NCBI GenBank assembly: GCA_036015235.1
Contig: CP107926.1
Location: forward strand, 310,001-374,000
DNA length: 64,000 nt
Direction: 5' to 3'
Source: Streptomyces sp. NBC_00433
GTDB taxonomy: Bacteria; Actinomycetota; Actinomycetes; Streptomycetales; Streptomycetaceae
The position numbers were made by a program, and so were the translations under genes. Position 1 is the first letter of the stretch. Each line of letters opens with the position of its first letter. The notes beneath the pieces were generated by a model that ran no database searches, was not told the DNA's origin, and worked only from the letters and a program-made list of their open reading frames with translations. Of this stretch, positions 24,065 through 34,100 are shown one piece after another.

Positions 24065-26083
24065 GTGGATCGCAAACGCAGAAGACTGCACTTCAGAACG
24101 TGGCTGATCGGCCTGGTCTCCACGGCGCTGGCCGCCGTGGGAGTCTCGTTCGTGGCGACGTCGGCACAGGCGGCGAGCGGCTGCCAGGTCGACTACAGCA
24201 TCACGAATACGTGGCCAGGTGGCTTCGGCGCGAATGTGAGCGTTACCAACCTCGGTCAACCGATCACCAGCTGGCAGCTGACGTGGTCCTTCGCCACCGG
24301 GCAGAGCATCACCCAGCTGTGGAGCGGCTCCTACACTCAGAGCGGCACCCAGGTCACCGTGACCAACGCTTCCTACAACGGCAGCCTGGCCACCGGCGGA
24401 TCCACCACCTTCGGCTTCAACGGCGCCTATACCGCCACCAACCCGGTCCCCACCGCGTTCACCCTCAACGGGACCACCTGCACCGGCGGCGTCACCACCA
24501 CGCCGCCGACCACACCGCCCACCACACCGCCGACCACGCCCCCCACGACTCCCCCCACCACGCCGCCGACGAGTCCCCCGTCGACGTTCAGCAACCCCGT
24601 GCTCTGGGAGGACCTCGCCGATGCGGACGTCCTGCGGGTGGGTGACACCTACTACTACTCGGCCTCGACGATGCACTACTCGCCCGGGGCGCCGATCCTG
24701 CGCTCCTACGACCTGGTCCACTGGGAGTTCGCCGGCCACTCGGTGCCCTCGCTCGACTTCGGCGAGAAGTACAACCTGAACGGCAACGGGCGCGCCTACG
24801 TCGACGGCGTGTGGGCCTCGTTCCTGAACTACCGCAAGAGCAACGGGAAGTTCTACTGGGGAGGCTGCATCGACTTCAACAAGACGTACATGTACACCGC
24901 GTCCTCGGTCGAGGGCCCCTGGACACGGGGTTCGGTGATCAACAACTGCTACTACGACGCCGGGATGCTCGTCGACGACAACGACACCATGTACGTCGCC
25001 TACGGCAGCGGCACCCACTATGTCGCCCAGCTGTCGGCCGACGGGCTGAGCCAGGTCCGCAGCCAGGCGGTGTTCACCGATCCGTCCAGCACCGGAACGA
25101 CCGAGGGCAACCGGATGTACAAGGTGGGCGGCGCCTACTACATCCTCGTCGACCACCCGGCCAACGCCGAATACGTCCTGAAGTCCACCAACGGCCCCTT
25201 CGGCCCCTACACCGAACAACCGCTGCTCAACAACGTCGGCACCCCCATCGTCGGCGGTGGCGTTCCGCACCAGGGCGGGATCGTGCAGACGCAGAACGGC
25301 GACTGGTACTACATGGCCTTCGTCGACTCCTACCCCGGCGGACGCGTCCCGGTGCTGGCCCCCATCAAGTGGAACTCCAGCGGATGGCCGGTGCTCCAGA
25401 CCGTCAACGGCGGCTGGGGTACCACCTATCCGTACCCGAACGTGCCCGCCCCGCCGCGTGAGGTGAAATCCCCCACGGGCACCGACACCTTCACCGGGCC
25501 CGCTCTCGGACCCGAGTGGGAGTGGAACCACAACCCCGACAACACCAAGTGGTCCGCGAACAACGGCCTGACCCTGCAGACCGCTACGGTGACCAACGAT
25601 CTGTACTCGGCACGCAACACCTTGACCCACCGGATCCTGGGACCCACGTCCACCGCGACGGTCCCACTGGACTACTCGGGCATGCACGACGGGGACCGGG
25701 CAGGACTCGCGCTGCTGCGCAACTCCTCGGCCTGGATCGGCGTCAAACGCGACAACGGCACCGCCCGTCTGGTGATGACCAACAACATCACCATGGACGG
25801 CAGTTGGAACACCACCAGCACCGGCACGGAGGTCGCGAGCACAGCACTGTCCGGAGGCAAGGTCTGGCTGCGCGTCAACGCCGACATCCATCCGGGCACC
25901 GGCAGGCAGGGGCACTTCTCCTACAGCACCGACGGCGTCAACTTCACCGCCTTCGGGCCGGGCTTCACGATGGACAACAGCTGGCAGTTCTTCATGGGGT
26001 ACCGGTTCGCGCTCTTCAACTACGCGACGCAGGCGCTCGGAGGCTCCGTCAAGGTCGGCCAGTTCACCCTGTCCACGCCCTGA
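24065..26083 (+). CDS. Secreted CBM2-GH43 glycosidase
   Basis: About 672 residues. A signal peptide (to about 37, ends SAQA) is followed by a cellulose-binding CBM2 (about 38-137, with the Cys at both ends: SGCQVDYS and TTCTGG) and a (TPP)n linker. A GH43 five-bladed propeller (about 170-480) follows, then a beta-sandwich C-domain. The catalytic residues are visible: Asp in DADVLRVGDTYYY, Asp in YDAGMLVDDND, Glu in TEGNRMYK. It should release xylose or arabinose from plant hemicellulose outside the cell; exact specificity is open. GTG 24065 is chosen for its GGGAG site; an ATG at 24041 is less well placed. A LacI-type operator precedes it and a strong hairpin follows. Confidence 0.92.
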   Translation: MDRKRRRLHFRTWLIGLVSTALAAVGVSFVATSAQAASGCQVDYSITNTWPGGFGANVSVTNLGQPITSWQLTWSFATGQSITQLWSGSYTQSGTQVTVTNASYNGSLATGGSTTFGFNGAYTATNPVPTAFTLNGTTCTGGVTTTPPTTPPTTPPTTPPTTPPTTPPTSPPSTFSNPVLWEDLADADVLRVGDTYYYSASTMHYSPGAPILRSYDLVHWEFAGHSVPSLDFGEKYNLNGNGRAYVDGVWASFLNYRKSNGKFYWGGCIDFNKTYMYTASSVEGPWTRGSVINNCYYDAGMLVDDNDTMYVAYGSGTHYVAQLSADGLSQVRSQAVFTDPSSTGTTEGNRMYKVGGAYYILVDHPANAEYVLKSTNGPFGPYTEQPLLNNVGTPIVGGGVPHQGGIVQTQNGDWYYMAFVDSYPGGRVPVLAPIKWNSSGWPVLQTVNGGWGTTYPYPNVPAPPREVKSPTGTDTFTGPALGPEWEWNHNPDNTKWSANNGLTLQTATVTNDLYSARNTLTHRILGPTSTATVPLDYSGMHDGDRAGLALLRNSSAWIGVKRDNGTARLVMTNNITMDGSWNTTSTGTEVASTALSGGKVWLRVNADIHPGTGRQGHFSYSTDGVNFTAFGPGFTMDNSWQFFMGYRFALFNYATQALGGSVKVGQFTLSTP

Positions 26084-26105
26084 CCCCCCCGGTGCGCCGT
26101 TGAAC

Positions 26106-26143
26106 GAGCCGGCACCCGCGCGGAGGCGCGCGGGTGCCGGCTC
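26106..26143 (+). terminator. Strong hairpin terminator after GH43
   Basis: A perfect 17-bp stem with a 4-base loop begins 23 bp after the GH43 stop. It could also end leftward transcription from the protease side. Confidence 0.85.
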
Positions 26144-26544
26144 CCGCGCCATGCCGCGCAGATGCCGCGCCGAACGGGCCTCCCCCGGCAGCCGGCGCGC
26201 TCCCTCCGCACTCAGCGTGAGGGCCGTGACCGTTAGCGCTCACATGCGAGAGGCAAGGCACCGGGTCGGACATCCGAGGGAATCCCGGCCGTTCCGCCGG
26301 GTTGCGCGCCGGGGTCTGTCCTGCTGATCTGCCGCGTCCTGGGCTACGACACCCTGAGAGGAGTACGCGTTCTGGGCCCCTCGGATCTGCTGCATGGCCT
26401 GCCTGCGCATGGCCTTGGACTGGCTGGGCCACGTCCCCGCCCCCGAACGGAAAGCCGTCCGAGATGCGGCGCGAACCGACTGCGCCAGTCGGGGGTGAGG
26501 ACTGTGAGCGGTGGCGGGCACCGGTCGGTCACGACATGCCCGCG
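26144..26544. other. Intergenic tract between the GH43 and protease stops
   Basis: About 400 bp between two convergent genes. It contains an orphan LacI-type operator (26231-26244) but no recognisable gene. A leftward frame near 26260-26450 (MRRQAMQQIRGAQNAYSSQG) has a protein-like look but no start or family. Confidence 0.45.
26231..26244 (-). promoter_or_regulatory. Orphan LacI-type operator
   Basis: On the minus strand it reads TGTGAGCGCTAACG, 13 of 14 matching the site before GH43. No gene starts beside it, so it may be the remains of a second carbohydrate gene. Confidence 0.55.
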
Positions 26545-29500
26545 CTACTTCCTCTTGAGCGTGAAGTCCGTGATGACCGCGACTCCCTTCTTGATCTTCA
26601 CCGTCGCCACGGTCGGCTGGTAGCCGTCCTTGGCGACGATGACCGTCAGCGGGTTGTTGCGGGTGTCCAGCCACAGGGCGTAGGTGCCGTCGGCCGCCGT
26701 CGTCAACGTGTACGTCGACGCCCAGCTGTCGACCTGGACGGTGGCTCCGGCCAGCGGGGCGGTGCCGCCGGTCGCGGTGACGCCGTAGACGGTGCCGTTC
26801 GTCTTGCCCCAGGTCTTGGGCGGGTCGACGTGCAGGCTGACCGGAATCGCGGCCACCGGGTACGGCGTGTCGCTGCCCGCGGTGACCTGGGCGGTGAAGT
26901 CACCGGGCTGGGTGATCTCGGAAACCGAGGCGTCCAGCGTGACGGTGACCGCCGAGCTCGCGCCGGGCTGCAGCGTGAGCTCCTGCGTGCCCTCGCTCAG
27001 CCAGCTGACGTCGGCGGAGCCTTCCTGTGCGTAGCCGGGGAGCAACTCCACCGCGGCGACCGGCGAGCCGGGTGCGTCGCCGCCGCCGACCTTGTAGAAG
27101 CCGGCCGCGCCGCCGCCCCTGTACGTCGGGACGTTGGCGTTCGGCAGGGCGCTCCACGTGCCGGAGGTCGGGTCGAAGGCGTAGCCGCGGTTGGTCAGGG
27201 CGTTCTGGCTGATGCCGCCGGAGAGCAGCAGCAGGCCGTTGGCGGAGGCGGAGGCGGAGGCCCACTGCGGAGCGGGCAGGTCTGCCACCGGCGACCAGCT
27301 GTCGCCCGCCGGGTCGTACACGTAGGCGTGCGCGACCTCGGAGTCGCCGGAGAAGCCGCCCGCACAGTACAGCCGGCCGTCGATGGCCGCGCAGGACTGC
27401 CAGGAGATCGGCTCCGGGTAGGGGGCGATGGCCGTCCAGCTGTCGGTGGCCGGGTCGTAGGCGGCGGCGTCGGTGGTGCCGCAGGCGCTCGCGCCGCAGC
27501 CGCCGATCATGTAGAGCTTGCCGTCGAGGACCGCGCTACCCGATCCGGCGTAGGGCTTGGGCGCCGGGGCGCCGATGGTCCAGCTGTCGCCGGCGGGGTC
27601 GTAGACCTCCAGTTTCGGGTCGGGACTGCCGGATGCGCCCCATCCGCCGACGGCGTAGAACTTGCCGTCGATGAAGCCGTGCGCCGCGGCCTCCCGGGTG
27701 TCGGCCGCCGGGGCCAGCTTCGTCCAGCCGCCGGCGGACGGGTCGAGGACGTAGATGTCCTTGCTGTCGGCGGAGCCGGTGTAGCCGAAGGCGGAGTAGA
27801 CCTTGCCGTCATAGGTGCCGACGGCGTTGTCCATCACGGCTTCGGGGAAGTCCGGGGCGGTCTGCCAGGCGTCGTCCGACGGTCCCGCGGTCGACGGCGG
27901 GGTGCCGCCGGACGGGTGCGCCTTGCTGGACAGCGGGGAGAAGGTGCCCTTGACCGTCCTGAGCGGGGCGCCCTGCTCCTGGACCTGGAAGCCGCCGGAG
28001 CGCTCGCCGAACTTGATCGTGGCGGGAGCGCCGCCGGTGTTCTTCACCGTGAGCTGCCGGGTGGTCTTCGCGCCCCAGCCGACGGTGGCGTCGACCGTGC
28101 CCGGGGTGACCTTGAGCCGGCCGGCCTTGAGCGGGAAGTTCGCCTCGACGGCGCTGTCCGCGCTCACCTTCACCGTCTTGGCCTTGGTGGTGTAGTGGCT
28201 CTTGGCGGCGTTGAAGGCGTGGCTGCCGAAGGTGCTGGAGAACAGGGAGTAGAAGCCGTCGCCGAGGTCGGGGTCGTCGGGGGTGGCGACGGTGGTGGCG
28301 CTCTGGGCGGTGTCGTCCTGGCTGGTGACCGTTGCGCCGACCACGCCGTCGGAGGTGTTGGCGTCGGACACGGTGCCCACGACGAGGGCGCCGGGGACCG
28401 TGGTCAGTTCGCGGTTGCCGACGAAGACGTCGTCGACCGACCACCACCAGCCGAAGTGCGAGGTGAAGTGGAACCGCACCTGCACGGCGGCCTTGCCGGC
28501 GAAGTCGGTGAGCGGCACCTCGAACCTGGCCGGTCCGGTGATCCCCGAGGCGGTGGCCCAGACCTTGGTCCAGGTCGCGCCGCCGTCCGAGGTGGCGTCG
28601 ACCTCGGCGGTCTGGCCGCCGATCGAGGTGTACTCGGTGTCGAAGGCGAGTTCGGGCGAGTTCTTGCCGGTGAAGTCGTAGACCGGGCTCACCAGTTGGG
28701 TGTCCTGGCTGGCGGACCCGCCGAAGTGGTCGCTGTCGGCCACCGCGAACGCGCCGTCGCCGCCCGTCTTGTTGCCGCGCGAACCCGGGTCGTCGAACTC
28801 CCAGCCGCCGGTGGTGCCTTCGGCGTTGACGACGCTCCAGCCCTGCGGGGCGGCGTCGGTGGAGTCGAACGTCTCGGTCGGGCCGGCCAGACGCTGGGTG
28901 TAGCCGCGGGCGGTGCCCGCCCAGGTGTCAACGGGCACGGAGAGGTTCAGGCTCGCCGCACTGTCACCGATCGTGACGGTCTTGGTGACGGTCTGGTAGC
29001 CGGGATCGTTCGCCGCCACGTGCAGCGTGTAGTCGTGCCCCTGGGGCAGCGACAGGGAGTACGAGCCCGTGGCGGGGTCGGTCCACACCGAGCCGGGGAC
29101 ACCGTCCGCGGTGATCTTGGCGTAGAGCGGCCAGCCGTGTCCTGAGCCGTCGGTGACCTTGCCGGACACGGTCCGGCTCTGCACCGAGGTCAGGGTGTAG
29201 TCCTTGGTGAGGGTGGAGCCGTCGGCGACCGCCACGGCCTTGTCGGTCGTGGTGGCGTAGCCGAAGGCGTCCACGGTCACGTCGTAGGTGCCGACGGGGA
29301 CGGAGAGGTCGTAGGTCCCCGCCGCGTCGCTGTGCGCGACATTGGTGCCGGCGCTGATCGTGGCACCGGAGATCGGCTTGCCCGTGGCGGAATCCGCGAC
29401 GGTGCCGGTCAGTTCACCGTGCGGACCGCTGCGGAAGGCGGCCAGGCCGCTGGGCGTGCCCAGGCCGGTCGGTCCGTCGTAGCCGGCGCCCCCGGTGCAC

Positions 29501-30684
29501 AGATACGCCGGCGAGCACGAGCCGTTGGAGCCCGTGGTGATGTCGTTGACCCCTGAGGACGCCGCGTACGGGTACGAGTTGGGGTACGAGCCCGCCACGG
29601 GGGTTCCCGCGTCGGCGTAGACGCTCGCGATGATCGGCGACGAGACACTCGTGCCGCCGTAGACCGACCAGCCGCCGGCGCCGTAGGTCTGGTAGACCGC
29701 GACGCCCTCGGCCACCGCGGAGACGTCGGCGAGCGCGCGGTTGGCGCAGCCGGTGTCCTTCTGGAAGGCGGGCTTGGGTTCGTAGAGGGAGCAGCCGGAA
29801 CCGGCGTCGCTCCAGGCCGACTCCGTCCAGCCGCGGGCGGTACCCGGGTCGCGGGTCAGCGTGGTGCCGCCGACGGCGGTGACGTACTGCGAGGCGGCGG
29901 GGTAGCCGACGCCGTACGCGTAGTCGCCGGTCGAGACGGTCACCGCGACGCCCGGGTGGTTGAAGTAGGCGTCGAAGGCGGTCGCCTCGGAGGGGTCCTC
30001 GCCGTTGCCGCCGCGGTAGTCGCTGCCATAGGAGTTGGAGACGAACTTCGCGCCGAGCGCGACGGCCTCGTCCACCGACGCGCCGAGGTTCTCGAAGCCG
30101 TTGTCGTCGGCCTCGACCAGCAGGATGTGCGCGTAGGGCGCGACCGCGGAGACCATGTCCAGGTCGAGCGAGATCTCACCGGCCCAGCCGGGGTCGGGGG
30201 ACGGGTAGCTGCTCCCGCCTCGCTGGTCCACCTTGCTGAAGCAGCCGTTGGCTGTCGTACAGGCCGGCAGCCCGTACTGCTGGCGGTAGATCGCGAGGTC
30301 GGCCTCGGCGTTAGGGTCGTCGAAGGCGTCGACGATGGCGACGGTCTGACCTGCGCCGCCGTCCGTCGGGAGGCTGTAGGCGCTCTGCAGGTCGGGCGCC
30401 CCCCAGCCGCTGGGGGTGACGGCGGCCGGGGTGATGCCCTTGACCGGCTTGATGTCGGCGCGGCGCAGGGCGTAGCAGGTGAATTCGCCCTTGCCGGGAG
30501 TGGTGCAGGACGGCTCCAGGAGCGGGTGTCCGTCGGTGGCTGCGGCCGGGGACGCGGCGGCGGGCGCGGCGGCCCCGGCCGGAGCCTGGACTCCCAGGAC
30601 GGCCAGTGCGGTGGCACTGGCCACAGCCAGGCCGGCGAAGATCGTCCGCCGGAGAGGTGGTCTGGTTCTCGTGGAAATGCGCAA
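26545..30684 (-). CDS. Secreted S53 sedolisin-type protease with Kelch repeats
   Basis: 1379 residues. Signal peptide (1 to about 40), then an S53 peptidase with Glu170/Asp174 (GEISLDLDMVSAV), oxyanion Asp254 (VSTGDYAYG) and nucleophile Ser346 (YGGTSVSSP), all present. Carboxypeptidase-regulatory-like domains, a jelly-roll-like segment and Kelch repeats (about 900-1200: LYMIGGCGASACG, AYDPATDSWTAIAPYP) follow, with a final regulatory-like domain. S53 enzymes are serine-carboxyl peptidases of acidic environments; the propeller may grip a polymer or cell surface (inferred). Start TTG 30684 follows GGAGTC and places the basic signal start MRISTRTRPPLRR; upstream frames are less natural. Paralogue of the divergent gene at 31148. 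Confidence 0.9.
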   Translation of the reverse strand: MRISTRTRPPLRRTIFAGLAVASATALAVLGVQAPAGAAAPAAASPAAATDGHPLLEPSCTTPGKGEFTCYALRRADIKPVKGITPAAVTPSGWGAPDLQSAYSLPTDGGAGQTVAIVDAFDDPNAEADLAIYRQQYGLPACTTANGCFSKVDQRGGSSYPSPDPGWAGEISLDLDMVSAVAPYAHILLVEADDNGFENLGASVDEAVALGAKFVSNSYGSDYRGGNGEDPSEATAFDAYFNHPGVAVTVSTGDYAYGVGYPAASQYVTAVGGTTLTRDPGTARGWTESAWSDAGSGCSLYEPKPAFQKDTGCANRALADVSAVAEGVAVYQTYGAGGWSVYGGTSVSSPIIASVYADAGTPVAGSYPNSYPYAASSGVNDITTGSNGSCSPAYLCTGGAGYDGPTGLGTPSGLAAFRSGPHGELTGTVADSATGKPISGATISAGTNVAHSDAAGTYDLSVPVGTYDVTVDAFGYATTTDKAVAVADGSTLTKDYTLTSVQSRTVSGKVTDGSGHGWPLYAKITADGVPGSVWTDPATGSYSLSLPQGHDYTLHVAANDPGYQTVTKTVTIGDSAASLNLSVPVDTWAGTARGYTQRLAGPTETFDSTDAAPQGWSVVNAEGTTGGWEFDDPGSRGNKTGGDGAFAVADSDHFGGSASQDTQLVSPVYDFTGKNSPELAFDTEYTSIGGQTAEVDATSDGGATWTKVWATASGITGPARFEVPLTDFAGKAAVQVRFHFTSHFGWWWSVDDVFVGNRELTTVPGALVVGTVSDANTSDGVVGATVTSQDDTAQSATTVATPDDPDLGDGFYSLFSSTFGSHAFNAAKSHYTTKAKTVKVSADSAVEANFPLKAGRLKVTPGTVDATVGWGAKTTRQLTVKNTGGAPATIKFGERSGGFQVQEQGAPLRTVKGTFSPLSSKAHPSGGTPPSTAGPSDDAWQTAPDFPEAVMDNAVGTYDGKVYSAFGYTGSADSKDIYVLDPSAGGWTKLAPAADTREAAAHGFIDGKFYAVGGWGASGSPDPKLEVYDPAGDSWTIGAPAPKPYAGSGSAVLDGKLYMIGGCGASACGTTDAAAYDPATDSWTAIAPYPEPISWQSCAAIDGRLYCAGGFSGDSEVAHAYVYDPAGDSWSPVADLPAPQWASASASANGLLLLSGGISQNALTNRGYAFDPTSGTWSALPNANVPTYRGGGAAGFYKVGGGDAPGSPVAAVELLPGYAQEGSADVSWLSEGTQELTLQPGASSAVTVTLDASVSEITQPGDFTAQVTAGSDTPYPVAAIPVSLHVDPPKTWGKTNGTVYGVTATGGTAPLAGATVQVDSWASTYTLTTAADGTYALWLDTRNNPLTVIVAKDGYQPTVATVKIKKGVAVITDFTLKRK

Positions 30685-31147
30685 CGTGTGACTCCATGCG
30701 TTCTTGCAGGGGTCGACCCGTGTACGGGCTCTGGGACGACGGTGAATGCGCGTGCAATCACCGGGAGTTATTAGGCGAGTCATGTTCAAGCCATGTCAAC
30801 AGCTACCAGGAGTGATGCTACGTGACCGAGCGTCAGGGGCGTGAGCCGAACCGCTCATGAACGGACCGAAGTTGATGGGGGTTTCTGTGGGAATACGGTG
30901 CGAACTCCGCGACGAAACGGACTCGTTGACGCGACAACGAGTCCCCTGATTCCCACCGGCCCCTCTCGGGGCGTGAACACGTCACGGCGGCAAGCCGCCA
31001 GGGGTCAGCATTGACCCGCGGATCACGCCGGTTGGAAGTTTGTGCTGGTCAGTCTGCTTCCGTGTGCCCCCCGCCGTTCTGCGTCCATCCCCCCAGGATC
31101 CACCGACCAGCCATGAGCCTCCGCTGTCGTCACTGTCTGGAGTCCCC
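30685..31147. other. Divergent promoter region of the two sedolisin genes
   Basis: The 463-bp space between the head-to-head protease genes. It has relatively AT-rich patches (30765-30800, 30880-30950) and a TTGACA on the minus strand at 30794-30799, with TAATAA 20 bp downstream (long spacing for a promoter). No operator was recognised and no further gene is evident. Confidence 0.45.
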
Positions 31148-34100
31148 TTGCCAGCCCCACGCTCTTCCGCGGGCCGAGCGCGTACGCTGCGGCGCATAGC
31201 AGCCGCTGCCGCCGCCGTCCTCGCCGTCCTGGCGGTCCTGCTGCCCCAGCAGGCACTCGCCGCACCGCCCCCGGCCACCGCCTCCACCGGGAAGGCGACC
31301 GCGGAACCGGCCTGCGGCACGCCCAAACCCGGACACTTCACCTGCTTCACGCTCCGCCGCACCGACCACACCGCCGCGCTCGGCGTGCGGCGCGACGCCA
31401 CAGGGGCCGGCCTGGCACCGGACGGCTACGCGCCCGCCGACCTGCGGTCGGCCTACGACCTGCCGGCCGACGGCGGGGCCGGTGCGACCATCGCGATCGT
31501 CGACGCCTACGACAACCCGAACGCCGAGTCCGACCTCGCGGTCTACCGCGCGCAGTACGGCCTGCCCGCCTGCACCGGCGACAACGGCTGCTTCCGCAAG
31601 GTCGACGAGCACGGCGGCGCCGCCTACCCCGCGGCCGACGAGGGCTGGGCCTCTGAGATATCGCTGGACCTGGACATGGTCTCGGCCGTCGCGCCGCAGG
31701 CCCACATCCTGCTGGTCGAGGCCGACGCGACCACGTCCGACGACCTGGGCACCGCGGTGAACACGGCCGTGTCCCTGGGCGCGAAGTACGTCTCCAACTC
31801 CTGGGGCGCGTACGACGACAGCACGGACAACCTGGCCTACGACGAGGCGTACTTCAACCACCCGGGCGTCGCGGTGGTCTTCAGCTCCGGCGACGACGGC
31901 TACGGCGTCAGCTACCCGGCGTCGTCGCCCTACGTCACGTCGGTGGGCGGTACGTCGCTGGTCCGCGACGGCAGCGCCCGCGGCTGGGACGAGTCCGTCT
32001 GGAACCGCGTGTCCTACAACGCCGACGGACCGCACTGGGGCGCCACCGGCTCGGGCTGCTCGGACGTGGAACCCAAGCCGTCCTTCCAGTCCGGGGTCGA
32101 CTGCGCCGGGCGCTCCGTCGCCGACGTCAGCGCGGTCGCCGACCCGGCCACCGGTGTGGCGGTCTACAACTCCTTCTCCGACAGCGGCTGGAACGTCTAC
32201 GGCGGCACCTCCGCGTCGGCGCCGATCATCGCCGGCGTCTACGCGCTGGCCGGCACGCCGGTCGAGGGCACCTACCCCGCCGCGTACCCCTACCAGCAGC
32301 CGGGTGCCCTCAACGACGTGACGCGCGGCGACGACGCCAGCTGCCCCGACGGCTCGTGCGGCTACGGCCCGGTGCCGGACTGCACGCCCGCGTACACCTG
32401 CGCCGCGCAGCCCGGCTACGACGGCCCGACCGGCCTCGGCACGCCCATCGGCACGGCCGCCTTCAAGCCCGGCCCGCACGGCACCGTCAGCGGCGCCGTG
32501 ACCGACGCCGGCACCGGGGCGGCGCTGTCCGGCGCGACGGTCAGCCTCGGCGACTACCGGGCGACCACCGACGCCCAGGGCCGCTACCGGCTCGACATCC
32601 CGGCGGGCTCCTACCCGTTGAGCGTCTCGGCGTTCGGGTACGCCGACAAGGACCTCGGCCAGGTGCGCGTCGACGACGGTGCGGCGCTCACCGAGAACGT
32701 CGGCCTGGCGGCCGTGCCCTCGCAGACGATCTCCGGCACGGTCAAGGACGGCGGACAGCACGGCTGGGGGCTGTACGCCGAGCTCACCGTGGACGGCGTG
32801 CCCGGGTCGGTGTTCACCGACCCGGCCACCGGCCGCTACTCGGTGCGGGTCCCGATGAACCGGACCTACACCCTGCACGCGACCTCGCTCTACCCCGGCT
32901 ACCGGCCGGCCGACGCCACCGTCGCCGTGGGCACCGGCCCGGACACCGCCGACCTCGCCCTGCCGGTCAACACCACCGGCGCACTCCCGCCCGGCTACGA
33001 GATGGACTACCGCGGCGGCGGTCTGGAGCCCTTCGCCGCCTCCGCGGCGCCCGGCGGCTGGACGGTCAAGAACAACACCGCGGCCGGCGGCTGGCAGTTC
33101 GACGACCCGCTGAACCGGGGCAACCAGACCGGCGCGACCGGCCGCTTCGCCGAGGTCGACGACTACGCCCTCGGCTGGGCACCCGCCGACACCGAACTCA
33201 TCAGTCCCGCCTACGACTTCAGCGACCAGACCAAGCCCGAGCTGCAGTTCGACACCGCCCTGCCCTCGCTCTACCGGCTGGACGCCCTGACCGCCGATGT
33301 CGACGCCAGCACCGACGGCGGTGCCACGTGGACCACGGTGTGGCACCACACCGACGTCATAGGCGGTCCCTCCCACCAGGATGTGCCCCTGGACGCCTAC
33401 GCCGGGAAGTCCTCGGTGCGGTTGCGCTTCCACTTCACCGGCTCGCTCACCGGCATCTGGCAGATCGACGACGTCGCCGTGGGCACCCCGACCCTGGTCG
33501 CCCGGCCCGGCGGGCTGCTCGTGGGCCGGGTGACCGACGCCAACACCGGTGCCGGCGTGCTCGGCGCCACGGTGAGGGGTGTCGCCACCCCGTCCGACTC
33601 CGGCCGCAGCGTGGCCTCGCCGGGCGACCCGGCCGTGGCCGACGGCCTGTACTGGATGTTCTCCAGCCGGACCGGCAAGCAGCAGTTCACCGCCGGCCTG
33701 CCGGGCTTCGGCTATCCGGCGGTCACCGCCAAGGCGGACGTGCGACCCGGAGCGGTCACCTCGGCCGACTTCGCACTGCACCCCGCGCAACTGCAGTACA
33801 GCGTCTCCGCGGTGAGCGCGAACGTCGCCTGGGCGGACAGCAGGACCGTCGACGTCAAGGTGCGCAACACCGGCGGCTCGCCCGCCACCTTCTCGCTCGG
33901 CGAGCAGGGCCTGGGCGGGCCCAAGGCGGGCGTGTCCGGCCCCGCGGCGCGCAGGACACCCTCCGCGCTGACGCCCGACACCCTGTTCAAGGCCGCGCCG
34001 GCGGCTTCGTCGCCGCCCGCCGCGGCCGCGACGGCCGGCGACACGCCGGCCGACCAGGCGTGGCAGCCGCTCGCCGACCTGCCCGCAGCCTCCTTCGGCG

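Noticed and set aside
24490..24580. Tandem CCGCCGACC-type repeats, considered as a possible repeat array
   Set aside because: They encode the (TPP)n linker between CBM2 and GH43, a common feature of secreted glycosidases.
23855..26152. A 765-codon open frame antisense to GH43
   Set aside because: The opposite strand has CBM2 and GH43 motifs with catalytic residues; the antisense product is low-complexity.
26302..29145. A 947-codon open frame antisense to the first sedolisin gene
   Set aside because: Same composition artefact; no start site, no family.
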